Source: Aquipseudomonas alcaligenes (GTDB taxonomy: Bacteria > Pseudomonadota > Gammaproteobacteria > Pseudomonadales > Pseudomonadaceae). Taken from it: a stretch of 64,000 bases of DNA. Where the stretch lies: positions 53,164-117,163 of the forward strand of contig NZ_QJRX01000004.1 in assembly GCF_003205495.1 (NCBI RefSeq), given 5' to 3'. The position numbers and the translations under genes were made by a program. This document shows, in pieces, positions 34,324 through 42,892 of the stretch. The notes beneath the pieces were generated by a model. It was not told the origin of the DNA. It did not search any database and saw only the letters and a program-made list of their open reading frames with translations. How positions within the stretch are numbered: the first letter of the stretch is position 1; each line of letters starts with the position of its first letter.

Positions 34324-34352
34324 TTATAGGTGGGTACATGCCTTATGGCAGG
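34324..34352 (-). promoter_or_regulatory. Possible internal promoter before the YCF48-like gene
   Basis: On the minus strand CTGCCA and TATAAG are separated by 17 bp, about 20 bp upstream of the start codon region. Both boxes match the sigma70 consensus at only four or five positions. It would allow the YCF48-MMPL pair to be expressed separately from DUF1302-DUF1329. Confidence 0.35.
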
Positions 34353-34449
34353 CGGCTCATGCTATACGGCTTTGGAAAAAACTGACAATCGGCGTGACGT
34401 TATGTTTTGTTAAGCGTCGGTTACCCAGACTTTCGTCTCCGCAGAATGC

Positions 34450-34477
34450 ACAAGGCCGCCTCTGACAGCGGCCTTGT
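34450..34477. terminator. Hairpin after the DUF1329 gene
   Basis: ACAAGGCCGC (34450-34459) pairs with GCGGCCTTGT (34468-34477) over a 10-bp perfect stem and 8-nt loop, 15 bp past the DUF1329 stop. There is no clear T-run, so it may attenuate or protect the mRNA instead of ending it. Confidence 0.5.
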
Positions 34478-34492
34478 GTCCTGGCGTGACGC

Positions 34493-35863
34493 TCAGCGGG
34501 TACCGCGGCGGCGCAGGGCGGACGGCGTGAAGTAGCTGTCCTCCGGAATCGCCTTGGTGAAGTTCACCGTGGCCGGTTCCTCGCTGTCCAGGTTCTGCAC
34601 GTGGTAGCGGCGACTCTGCAGGTCATGGAAAGCCTCCATGGCCGACCAGGTGGTGGGCAGGTCGTAGTAGTTCTTCAGGTAGGCGACGGACACCCGCCAC
34701 AGCTCGCCGCGGGTGTCGTACTGATCCACCACGGCAGCCTGCCAGCTGTCCTCGTCGAGAAACAGGGTGCGCTTGCCATATATGTGACGCGCCCCCGGCT
34801 TGAGCGTGCCCTCCACCACCCAGACGCGGTGCAGTTCGTTGCGGGTCAGCGCCGGGTTGACGTGGCCAACCTGCAGCACATCCTCGTACTTCACCCCGGC
34901 TGCGGCGATACGGTAGTTGTTGTAGGGGATATACAGCTCCTTCTTACCCAGCAGCTTCCACTCGTAGCGGTCGGGTGCACCGTTGAACATGTCGGTATCG
35001 TCGGCGGTACGCAAACCTTCGGAAGCGGCGATCGGCGTGTCGTAGGCCAGGTTCGGCGCACGCCGCACGCGACGTTGCCCGGCCGCATAGGCCCAGGCCT
35101 GGCGCGGCTCCTTCACCTGATCCAGAGTCTCGTGTACCAGTGCCGCACCACCAGCCAGACGCGCCGGGCTCTTGGTGAAGTTCAGGTAGTAGAACAGGAT
35201 GTTGTTGAGGTCGGCATAGCTGCCCTGCGGGTCGTAGTAGCGGAACAGCGCCTCGGCCTCGGACACCACCGGCGAGAAAGCGCCGTTGCGCTGCACCGCC
35301 ACCTCGGCGGAGCGGCGCGTGATATAGGTACCGCGGTAGCGCACGATGTGGTTCCACAGTGCCTCCACGCCGCTCTGCGGAATCGGGAACGGAATGCCAC
35401 CGTAGGCGTCGGCGAAGCCATTGCCGCCCTCGACCAGCTTGGCGCTGGTGGCGTTCCTGATGCTGTTGTCATACACCCACTGCGGTGCCGAGCCGGAGCG
35501 ACGGCTCTGATAGACCGGCATCTGGAAGCTGTCCGGGTAGGCGTTGAACAGGGCGATCTGCCCTGCGCTCAGCTTGTCCTTGTACTGTTCCAGGTTGGCC
35601 TTGGTGATGGTGAACAGCGGCTTGTCGTCCGGGAAGGGATCGACATGGTGCTGGCCGCCACCCTTGAATCCAGCCGGTGCCTGGGTGATGCCACCGCTCC
35701 AGGCCGGGATGCTGCCATCGGCATTGCCGGCCTTCTCCGCGCCGAATGGGGTCAGCGTGGCGCCCAACTTGGCCGCCTCCTGCGGCGAGACAGCGGCCAG
35801 CGCGCTGCCGGTGGAAAGCGCGAGGGCGACTGCGGCGCCCATCAGCGAGTGTTTCATCAGCAT
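34493..35863 (-). CDS. DUF1329 family periplasmic/outer-membrane-associated protein
   Basis: A 456-aa protein with a Sec signal peptide (MLMKHSLMGAAVALALSTGSALAA). DUF1329 spans nearly the whole mature part, with GAEKAGNADGSIPAWSGG near the N-terminus and RRTLFLDEDSWQ-type strands (here GKRTLFLDEDSWQAAVVDQYD) near the C-terminus. The family is predicted to adopt a LolB/LppX-like lipid-binding half-barrel and nearly always neighbours DUF1302. GGAG lies 9 nt before this ATG, whereas the longer reading frame upstream lacks a signal. It follows DUF1302 by 58 bp. Confidence 0.9.
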   Translation of the reverse strand: MLMKHSLMGAAVALALSTGSALAAVSPQEAAKLGATLTPFGAEKAGNADGSIPAWSGGITQAPAGFKGGGQHHVDPFPDDKPLFTITKANLEQYKDKLSAGQIALFNAYPDSFQMPVYQSRRSGSAPQWVYDNSIRNATSAKLVEGGNGFADAYGGIPFPIPQSGVEALWNHIVRYRGTYITRRSAEVAVQRNGAFSPVVSEAEALFRYYDPQGSYADLNNILFYYLNFTKSPARLAGGAALVHETLDQVKEPRQAWAYAAGQRRVRRAPNLAYDTPIAASEGLRTADDTDMFNGAPDRYEWKLLGKKELYIPYNNYRIAAAGVKYEDVLQVGHVNPALTRNELHRVWVVEGTLKPGARHIYGKRTLFLDEDSWQAAVVDQYDTRGELWRVSVAYLKNYYDLPTTWSAMEAFHDLQSRRYHVQNLDSEEPATVNFTKAIPEDSYFTPSALRRRGTR

Positions 35864-35921
35864 GGTGATTCTCCGTACTAGCGAGCCGGGCGGCCTGGCC
35901 GCCCGGCCCTGGGATTCATGT

Positions 35922-37874
35922 TCAGAAGGAGTACTTGAGGTTGACGCCGAGGTTGTCGCGATCGCGGCCACTGTTGTTCTGGCCGGCGCCGTAGTACTCG
36001 GTGTACTGCACCTCGGCCTCCAGGCTGTTCAGGTAGCTGGCACGCAGGCCGACCGAATAGGCCATGGCACCCTCGACGAAGTTGCCGGTCTGATGCGAGT
36101 TGCCCTGGAAGTTGTGCTTGAACACGGCGAAGGGCGACAGGTTGACCCCGGCATACACGTCGTTCCAGGTACCGGACAGGGCCAGGGTGTAGCCGTAGGC
36201 GTCGCGATCCAGCTGGTCCTCATCGTCGTAGCCGGACACATAGGCGCCATTGGGACGACCGGCGAAGCCGCGCTCGCTGCCATCGTAGGCGGTGTAGCTC
36301 AGGTCGCTGGCACGGGAGTGCTCGGAGGCCAGTTCGGCCACGCCCATCAGCGAATCGAAGCTGATCGCCGGCCCGAAGTTGTAGATGGTGCCGATGGACA
36401 GGTTGAACGCCTCGATACGCTCGTAGTTGTGAATTTGGCCATCCAGCGCGGTATCCCTGCCCGCAATGTTGGCCAAACCGCCACTCCCTAGCAGCAGAGA
36501 CTGACCGAGCAGATCCCCCAGAAGGTCATTGGTCGCACTGATGCCCACCGGCAGGTTAGGCCGGTAAGCCAGCTCGCCGAACACCGAGGCCTCACCAATA
36601 TTGGTATTGAAACTCAGGCCATACATGCGGATGTCTTCGACGTATTCGCGCCGCCCTACAACCTGATTGGCGATATCGATGGCAGCCAGGCCATTGGCAC
36701 CAGCCAGAGCCTGCGCAGCGGCTGCGTTGCCCAGTGAGGCCGCCAGCTGCAGGTTGGCACAACTGGTTGCTCCCAGCGTGTTACAAAGTACATCCGGGTT
36801 GAAACCCGCATAGGCATCGTTAACGCTCGCCGATATCTGCGGCTCCTTCGCGTGGTAATTGACGAAGTAGAAGCCGAACTCGGTGAGGTTCAGCTCCTCC
36901 GCCACGTAACGCAGCGCAAAACCATACTGCCCATCATTCTTGGCATTCAGGTCGCTCGATATGTTGGCAACCTTGATCGTCCCCGTCGCAGGGTCGTAAT
37001 AATCACTGCCGCTCAGCTGATTAACTGCCACCAGACCGTTATAAGCACCAGCCAACAGTGGATTGGCAAAGGCATCGTTCACTGTATAAGCCGTATTGCC
37101 GCCATCGGCGAACAGATCGGTCTCGGAGAAGAAGGTACCGGCCGGGTCGATCGCCGACTCCTTCCAGTTCCACTGGTAGAAACCTTCCAGCGACAGATTG
37201 TCGGTCAGGCCGATGTTGAAATTGAAGGCCTCCACCGGCACCAGTACTTCCTTCAGTTCGGAGCCCGGCAGACGGAACTTGGCGGCGTCGATCGGGTTGG
37301 TGGTGTTGATGCCACCACGATAGAAGATGCCCTCGCCCCAGTTGAACACCTGGCGGCCGACCTTGACGGTCAGCGGCATGCTGCCGACATCCCAGTTGCC
37401 ATAGACATAGGCGTCGAGAATCTCGGCACTGTGGCCGGCGCTATCGCGGGTCTCGTCGGTGAAATGGTTGTTGTTCGGGTAGCCCTGGCTCGGCCGGAAG
37501 TCGTCGTTGTCGTTGCGTTTGTCCATGATCTGGGTGTCATAGAAGGCGGTGCCACGCACGAACAGGCCGTAGTTCTGGTAGTTGGCCTCCAGGTCGGAGG
37601 TGATCTTGAACACCTCGGAGACCAGGCCGGTATCGAAGTTGCGGTTGCCATCGTTGCCGTTGGTGTCGTCGTTGGTCTTGTCCCGCCCCTGCACCCGGTA
37701 CAGCTGGCCATAGGACAGGGTGGTATCCAGCGAGCCGGTCACCTCGCCCTCGACGAAGCTGAACTCAACGGCGCCGGCCGGGATAGCCACCAGCAATGGA
37801 ATAAGCCCGACAAGGGCAAAACCCGCCCTGACGGGGGCGAGACACAGGGACGACTTGCGCAAAGGGATGGCCAT
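35922..37874 (-). CDS. DUF1302 family outer-membrane beta-barrel protein
   Basis: A 650-aa protein with a signal peptide (cleavage after IPAGA at about 31). The mature chain alternates aromatic-tipped amphipathic strands and polar loops and ends in a C-terminal Phe (VNLKYSF), the usual outer-membrane insertion signal. DUF1302 proteins are FadL-like or porin-like barrels associated with hydrophobic substrates. The second ATG is preferred because GGAG lies 6 nt before it, four codons after the first ATG. It is first in the operon with DUF1329, YCF48-like and MMPL genes. A 341-bp upstream region holds two palindromes that resemble TetR operators. Confidence 0.9.
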   Translation of the reverse strand: MAIPLRKSSLCLAPVRAGFALVGLIPLLVAIPAGAVEFSFVEGEVTGSLDTTLSYGQLYRVQGRDKTNDDTNGNDGNRNFDTGLVSEVFKITSDLEANYQNYGLFVRGTAFYDTQIMDKRNDNDDFRPSQGYPNNNHFTDETRDSAGHSAEILDAYVYGNWDVGSMPLTVKVGRQVFNWGEGIFYRGGINTTNPIDAAKFRLPGSELKEVLVPVEAFNFNIGLTDNLSLEGFYQWNWKESAIDPAGTFFSETDLFADGGNTAYTVNDAFANPLLAGAYNGLVAVNQLSGSDYYDPATGTIKVANISSDLNAKNDGQYGFALRYVAEELNLTEFGFYFVNYHAKEPQISASVNDAYAGFNPDVLCNTLGATSCANLQLAASLGNAAAAQALAGANGLAAIDIANQVVGRREYVEDIRMYGLSFNTNIGEASVFGELAYRPNLPVGISATNDLLGDLLGQSLLLGSGGLANIAGRDTALDGQIHNYERIEAFNLSIGTIYNFGPAISFDSLMGVAELASEHSRASDLSYTAYDGSERGFAGRPNGAYVSGYDDEDQLDRDAYGYTLALSGTWNDVYAGVNLSPFAVFKHNFQGNSHQTGNFVEGAMAYSVGLRASYLNSLEAEVQYTEYYGAGQNNSGRDRDNLGVNLKYSF

Positions 37875-37963
37875 AGGCAGCTCCATGGATCGATTGTTCT
37901 TGTTATGTCCGTCGTGCCGGGCATACCCGGACTCGCGACCGGGCGGGACTATTCAAGATCGAT

Positions 37964-37983
37964 ACCAGGAAAGCGCTTTTGGT
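37964..37983. promoter_or_regulatory. Palindromic operator-like site upstream of DUF1302
   Basis: ACCAGGAAAGCGCTTTTGGT contains a perfect 10-bp palindrome AAAGCGCTTT with outer ACCA/TGGT arms. It lies about 90 bp before the DUF1302 start. It resembles the atuR operators in its ACCA...AGCGCTT...TGGT frame but is 2 bp longer. No good -35/-10 is obvious nearby. Confidence 0.45.
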
Positions 37984-38174
37984 CCTGTTTTTACTGCGAC
38001 TCAGGCGGCAGTACATATATTGATCTGCACCGCGCAAGGATGTCGCAATTTGTCTGCCGAGTGGCGCGCTTCAGCCTTGTGAAAATAGCCCACAAAAGAA
38101 GCGCAAAGCCTCTGCCACGGGGCTTTGGCCGCCAGCGAAAAACTGATCAGGCAGAAAGGAAACAGGGAGTAACA

Positions 38175-38210
38175 GCAGGCGTTACCGAGCGCTTGCTTGG
38201 TAACGCCTGC
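38175..38210. other. 12-bp perfect inverted repeat containing an AtuR-like operator
   Basis: GCAGGCGTTACC (38175-38186) and GGTAACGCCTGC (38199-38210) are exact inverted repeats. The internal 18-mer ACCGAGCGCTTGCTTGGT (38184-38201) differs from atuR-atuA operator 2 (6113-6130) at one base. It starts 5 bp after the pepN stop and lies about 310 bp before the DUF1302 start. It has no T-run, so a purely terminator role is not obvious. Confidence 0.65.
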
Positions 38211-38215
38211 CGGGT

Positions 38216-40873
38216 TCAGGCCAGACTCTTGCTGACCACCTCGAACACGTCGCTAGACAGCTCGCCGCTGGCCAGGATGCGCTCCAGCTCGCCGCGCATC
38301 AGCGCCTGGCGCGAAGCGCCGTACTTGCGCCAGCGGGTCAGCGGGCCGAGCTGGCGCGAAGCGATCTGCGGGTTGGTGGCGTTGAGGCTGATCACCTGGT
38401 CGGCCAGGAAGCGATAGCCACTGCCGTCGGCCGCATGGAAGTTGACCAGGTTCTGCCCGGCGAAAGCACCGATCAGTGCGCGCACCTTGTTCGGGTTCTT
38501 CATCGTGAAGGCCGGGTGCTGCATCAGCGCCTGCACGCGGGCCAGACCGCCCGGCAGGGTGCAGGCGGCCTGCACGCTGAACCACTGATCCATGACCAGC
38601 GCATTGTCCTTGAAGTGCTCGGCGAAGGCCTTGAGCGCCTCGGCCTTCTCCGTCTCGAAGGGCGAGTTGACCAGCACGGCCAGCGCGGCCAGGCGCTCGG
38701 TCATGTTATCGCACACCTCGTACTGCTCCAGGGTGGCGGCGAGCACCTCCGGCTTGCCGGTGAGCATCAGGTAGGACAGCGCGATGTTCTGCAGGCTGCG
38801 GCGGGCGAAGTGGGCCGACTCGGCCACATAGGGCGTGTTGCGCGAGGCCTCGCGGTTGGCCTGGTAGCGTGCCCACAGCGGCTCGAACAGCGCCTCGGCC
38901 AGCTGCTGGCGGGCGAACTCGCGGGCGGCGTGGATGGCCTCGACGTCGGCTACATCACTGATCTCGGTCAGGTAGCCCTCGCCCGGCAGCGACAGCATCT
39001 CGGCGACCATGGCCTGATCCAGGCTGTCGTTCTCCAGCACGCTGCGCAGGGCGGTGACCAGGCGTTGATCGAGCACCAGCGGCTCGCCGCGCTGATGCTG
39101 GCCGATCAGCTCCTGCAGCACCTGCACGGCCAGCTGCTGGCCGGCCTCCCAGCGATTAAACCCATCACTATCGTGCTGCATGAGGAACATCAGCTGGTCG
39201 CGGCTGTAGGGGAAGCTCAGCTTGACCGGCGCGCTGAAGCCGCGCAGCAGCGAGGGCAGCGGCTTCTCGGCGATGTTGACGAAGGTGAAGGCCTGCTCGG
39301 CCTGGGTCACCTGCAGCACGCGGGAGCGACCGACCGGCTTGTCCTCGCCGACCAGCTGCAGCGGCAGTTCGCGGCCCTGGGCATCCAGCAGCGCCAGCTC
39401 GACAGGGATGACGAAGGGCAGCTTCTCGGCCTGACCCGGGGTGGCCGGGCAGCTCTGGCGCAGCTGCAGGCGGTAGGTGTTGGCCGCCGCGTCGTAGCTC
39501 TCGCTGACGTCCAGGCGCGGCGTGCCGGCCTGGCTGTACCAGCGCTTGAACTGGGTCAGGTCGATGCCACTGGCGTCCTCCATGGCCTTGACGAAGTCAT
39601 CGCAGGTCACGGCCTGGCCGTCGTGGCGGGCGAAGTACAGGTCCGAGCCTTTGCGGAACAGCTCGGCGCCGAGCAGGGTGTGGATCATGCGCAGCACTTC
39701 CGAGCCCTTCTCGTAGACGGTCAGGGTGTAGAAGTTGGAGATCTCGATGAAGCTGTCCGGGCGCACCGGGTGGGCCATCGGGCCGGCATCCTCGGCGAAC
39801 TGGTGGGTGCGCAGGTAGGCCACGTCCTCGATGCGCTTGACCGTGCGCGAGTTCATATCGGCCGAGAACTCGGCGTCACGAAACACGGTGAAGCCTTCCT
39901 TGAGCGACAGCTGGAACCAGTCGCGGCAGGTCACGCGGTTGCCCGACCAGTTGTGGAAGTACTCGTGGGCCACCACCGCCTCGACGCGCTGGTGGGCGGC
40001 GTCGGTGGCGGTCTCGGCCTTGGCCAGCACGCAGCTGGAGTTGAAGATGTTGAGGCCCTTGTTCTCCATGGCGCCCATGTTGAAATCGTTGACCGCAACG
40101 ATCATGAAGATGTCCAGGTCGTACTCGCGCCCGTACACCTCCTCGTCCCACTTCATCGACTTCTTCAGGCTGTCCATGGCGTGCTGCACCTTGTCGATGT
40201 TTTCCGGCTCGACGTAGATGCGCAGGGTGACTTCGCGCTCGCTCATGGTGGTGAAGCGGTCTTCCACGCACCAGAGGTCGCCGGCGACCAGGGCGAACAG
40301 GTAGGCCGGTTTCTTGAACGGGTCCTCCCAGGTCGCCCAATGGCGGCCGCCCTCCTCGCTGCCGCTGGCAATCGGGTTGCCGTTGGACAGCAGCACCGGA
40401 TAGCGATGCTGCTCGGCGCTGAGTGTGGTGGTGAAGGTGCTCATCACGTCCGGGCGGTCGAGGTAGTAGGTGATCTTGCGGAAGCCCTCGGCCTCGCACT
40501 GGGTGCAGAACATGCCGCTGGACTTGTACAGGCCTTCCAGCGCGGTGTTGCTTTCCGGGTGGATGCGCACGCTGCTGTCGATGACGAACCGTTCCTGCGT
40601 CGGCTGCAGGGTCAGGTGACTGTCGGTCAGCTGGTAGTCGGCAGCACCGAGCACGCGGTCGTCCAGCTTCAGCTCCAGCAGCTCCAGCTGCTGGCCGTCC
40701 AGCACCAGCGGCGGCAAGCCGGCGCCGGCCTCGGGGTTGCGGCGCATCACCAGCTGGGCGTGCACCAGGGTGTGGTCCTCGAACAGCTCGAAGGTCAGGT
40801 GAGTCTCGTCGATCAGGTAGTCGGGAACCTGGTAGTCCTTGAGGTAGATCATCTTCGGCTGTTCGGTACGCAT
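38216..40873 (-). CDS. pepN: Aminopeptidase N
   Basis: An 885-aa M1-family zinc metallopeptidase that removes N-terminal residues from peptides in the cytosol. The substrate-anchoring motif MGAMENKG, the zinc motif HEYFHNW and the third-ligand Glu downstream within the LKEG segment are all visible. The C-terminal half is the helical DUF3458 region. Length matches proteobacterial PepN (about 870-890). It ends 5 bp before the inverted repeat at 38175-38210 and starts 13 bp after the DUF2797 gene. Confidence 0.96.
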   Translation of the reverse strand: MRTEQPKMIYLKDYQVPDYLIDETHLTFELFEDHTLVHAQLVMRRNPEAGAGLPPLVLDGQQLELLELKLDDRVLGAADYQLTDSHLTLQPTQERFVIDSSVRIHPESNTALEGLYKSSGMFCTQCEAEGFRKITYYLDRPDVMSTFTTTLSAEQHRYPVLLSNGNPIASGSEEGGRHWATWEDPFKKPAYLFALVAGDLWCVEDRFTTMSEREVTLRIYVEPENIDKVQHAMDSLKKSMKWDEEVYGREYDLDIFMIVAVNDFNMGAMENKGLNIFNSSCVLAKAETATDAAHQRVEAVVAHEYFHNWSGNRVTCRDWFQLSLKEGFTVFRDAEFSADMNSRTVKRIEDVAYLRTHQFAEDAGPMAHPVRPDSFIEISNFYTLTVYEKGSEVLRMIHTLLGAELFRKGSDLYFARHDGQAVTCDDFVKAMEDASGIDLTQFKRWYSQAGTPRLDVSESYDAAANTYRLQLRQSCPATPGQAEKLPFVIPVELALLDAQGRELPLQLVGEDKPVGRSRVLQVTQAEQAFTFVNIAEKPLPSLLRGFSAPVKLSFPYSRDQLMFLMQHDSDGFNRWEAGQQLAVQVLQELIGQHQRGEPLVLDQRLVTALRSVLENDSLDQAMVAEMLSLPGEGYLTEISDVADVEAIHAAREFARQQLAEALFEPLWARYQANREASRNTPYVAESAHFARRSLQNIALSYLMLTGKPEVLAATLEQYEVCDNMTERLAALAVLVNSPFETEKAEALKAFAEHFKDNALVMDQWFSVQAACTLPGGLARVQALMQHPAFTMKNPNKVRALIGAFAGQNLVNFHAADGSGYRFLADQVISLNATNPQIASRQLGPLTRWRKYGASRQALMRGELERILASGELSSDVFEVVSKSLA

Positions 40874-40886
40874 GGCTTGTGGCCTC

Positions 40887-41729
40887 TTATTCGGTGAGTA
40901 CGGCGACCTGGTAGGCCGTGTATTTGCGCAGGTTGATCACGCCGGTGTCGAGGATCAGGTACTGGCCCTTGATGCCCCGGAGGATACCCTCCACCACTGG
41001 CGTCTTCTCGAGGTCGTGGCTGGCCACCTTGGTCGGGTAGGCCTCCACCGGGTAACGGATTTCCAGCACCTCGGCATCACCGACCGGCTGGATCGCCTGC
41101 AGGCCGAAGCGCTGCTGCAACGCAGCAATGCCCTCGGCGCAGCTTTCCAGCAGCTGGTCGCGGATGGCCGGCAAATCGAGCGGCACGGCATCGCCCTTGA
41201 GCAGCGCGCGCCAGTTGGTCTTGTCCGCCACCTGGGTACGCAGCAGGTCTTCGACGAAGCCGGACTGCTGGCGGGTGGCGACACGGAAGATCGGCAGTGC
41301 CTGGCTGGCGCCCTGGTCCAGCCAGCGGGTGGGAATCTGGCTGGCGCGAGTGATGCCGACCTTGATTCCCGAGGAGTTGGCCAGGTACACCACATGATCG
41401 GTCATGCAGAACTGCTCGCCCCACTCCGGCTCGCGGCAGGTGCCGGCGTCGTAGTGGCAGCGCTCCGGGCTCATGATGCAGCTGTCGCATTGCGCCAGCT
41501 TGGTGAAGCAGGGGTAGCAGTAGCCCTGGGCGAAGCTCTTCTTGGTCTTGCGCCCGCAGTGGCTGCAGTGGATGGCGCCGAGGAACTCCAGGCGCACACG
41601 CTTGCCCAGCAGCGGATTGACCGGCACTTCGGTCTCGTCCAGGCGAAAGGCGTACTGCGCCGTCTCACCCAGGCGCACGGCCATCTTGCTCAGGCTACCG
41701 CGGCCCAGCTCGTTCATAGCCTGGGTCAT
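40887..41729 (-). CDS. DUF2797 family protein with zinc-binding Cys clusters
   Basis: A 280-aa cytosolic protein. Cys pairs in HCSHCGRKTKKSF and YCYPCFTKLAQCDSC, plus a later CHYDAGTCREPEWG, probably bind zinc. The C-terminal part includes VVYLANSSGIKVGITR, a GIY-YIG-like nuclease-type strand pattern. Function is unknown. Its ATG overlaps the stop of the YeaC-like gene by one base (TGATG), and pepN follows within 13 bp, so the genes are co-transcribed. Confidence 0.85.
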   Translation of the reverse strand: MTQAMNELGRGSLSKMAVRLGETAQYAFRLDETEVPVNPLLGKRVRLEFLGAIHCSHCGRKTKKSFAQGYCYPCFTKLAQCDSCIMSPERCHYDAGTCREPEWGEQFCMTDHVVYLANSSGIKVGITRASQIPTRWLDQGASQALPIFRVATRQQSGFVEDLLRTQVADKTNWRALLKGDAVPLDLPAIRDQLLESCAEGIAALQQRFGLQAIQPVGDAEVLEIRYPVEAYPTKVASHDLEKTPVVEGILRGIKGQYLILDTGVINLRKYTAYQVAVLTE

Positions 41730-41992
41730 CAGTGCAGGGTGTCGTTGGACTTGAACAGGATGTTGGGAATCGGCTCGGCATGCGACTGGCACTCCTGCGG
41801 GCCCATGTAGCCGGTGCGCTCTTCCTCGGGCAGGTTCTGGATTTCCCAGGCGATCATGGCCTGCAGCGACAGCTCCTTCTGCTCCTGAGTGAGCTTGCGG
41901 CCGTCCGGCCACTTGCCGATTTCCACCGCCAGCTTGAGGCTCTGGTAGATCTCGGGGGTGATGTTCTCGATCATTTCGGCAAAGGACGACAT
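41729..41992 (-). CDS. YeaC-like DUF1315 family protein
   Basis: An 87-aa protein starting at the ATG with GGAG 6 nt upstream. A GTG five codons earlier is less likely. The DUF1315 signature is visible: helical MIENITPEIYQSLKLAVEIGKWPDG, then LTQEQKELSLQAMIAWE. Small, soluble, function unknown. It is translationally coupled to DUF2797 by a one-base overlap. Confidence 0.88.
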   Translation of the reverse strand: MSSFAEMIENITPEIYQSLKLAVEIGKWPDGRKLTQEQKELSLQAMIAWEIQNLPEEERTGYMGPQECQSHAEPIPNILFKSNDTLH

Positions 41993-42031
41993 CGCGGGCT
42001 CCGACACGGAAAGCTAAACAGGGCGCCAAGT

Positions 42032-42892
42032 TTACCGGCGCAGGCGCGCCAGCGCACCGCCGACGAGACCCGCGGCGCAGCCGGCAAGCAGGCCGCCGAC
42101 ATGGGCGGCGTTGGCGATGGAGCCGAAGCCGAGGGTATCGATCACCCCGGTCAGGCACACCAGCAGCCAGATCAGCATCATCGCCAGTACGCCGCGCGGC
42201 AATACATAGGCCGGGGTCGGCGCCAGCAGCTGGAAGATCCAGCAGTAGCCGAGCAGGCCGTAGAGCACGCCGGACAGGCCGCCGAACAGCGAGGGGCCGC
42301 CGAACCAGAACTGGGCGAAATTGGACAACAGGCCGAACAGCAGGGTCAGCCCGAGCAGGGTGAGGCCGCCCTGGCGAAACTCGATGCGGCGGCCCAGCTC
42401 CCAGTACCACAGCGCATTCATGGCCAGGTGCAGGATGCCGAAATGGATCAGCATGGGCGACACCAGCCGCCACCACTGCCCCGCCTCCAGGCTGGCAGTC
42501 CAGGGCTGGAAGTAGAGGTACTGGCCTTCGATGCGAAAGTCCTGAAAGGTCAGCCAGCGCAGGGTGGTGAAATTGTCGCCGAGCAGGGTCACGCCGGCCA
42601 CAACCAGGGTCAGCAGCAGGACCAGGGTGGTCATCCAGCTGGCGCGTAACTGCGCGGCCAGGCCCGGACGGGACGGCTGCGCCGGCGTCGGCACCTCTTC
42701 CTCGGCGGCCCCCTGCGGATAGCGCAGGTACAGCGCACGGACCTGCTCGGCCAAGGCCTCGGCCGGCACCCAGAGCACCTGGGCACCGCGCTCCTCGCTG
42801 ACCCGGTGCGGCACCTGCAGGCGCCGCAGCAAGGCGACGAAGCCGCTGAGGTCCTCCTGCAACGGGCGGCGCAGCGCTTCCACCGGGCTCAT
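42032..42892 (-). CDS. Rhomboid family intramembrane serine protease
   Basis: A 286-aa protein. An N-terminal cytoplasmic domain of about 85 aa resembles that of GlpG. Six to seven transmembrane segments follow. The catalytic Ser lies in GGLSGVLYGLLGY and the catalytic His in NAAHVGGLLAG; the TM2 HFGILHLAMNALWYWELG motif is also present. It cleaves transmembrane substrates within the bilayer; the substrate is unknown. It overlaps the upstream phosphatase gene by 4 bp. Confidence 0.92.
   Translation of the reverse strand: MSPVEALRRPLQEDLSGFVALLRRLQVPHRVSEERGAQVLWVPAEALAEQVRALYLRYPQGAAEEEVPTPAQPSRPGLAAQLRASWMTTLVLLLTLVVAGVTLLGDNFTTLRWLTFQDFRIEGQYLYFQPWTASLEAGQWWRLVSPMLIHFGILHLAMNALWYWELGRRIEFRQGGLTLLGLTLLFGLLSNFAQFWFGGPSLFGGLSGVLYGLLGYCWIFQLLAPTPAYVLPRGVLAMMLIWLLVCLTGVIDTLGFGSIANAAHVGGLLAGCAAGLVGGALARLRR

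Noticed and set aside
38175..38210. Simple pepN terminator
   Set aside because: The 12-bp stem follows the pepN stop, but no T-run exists on the pepN side. The loop/stem contains the operator-like 18-mer, so a regulatory role is preferred, though both are possible.
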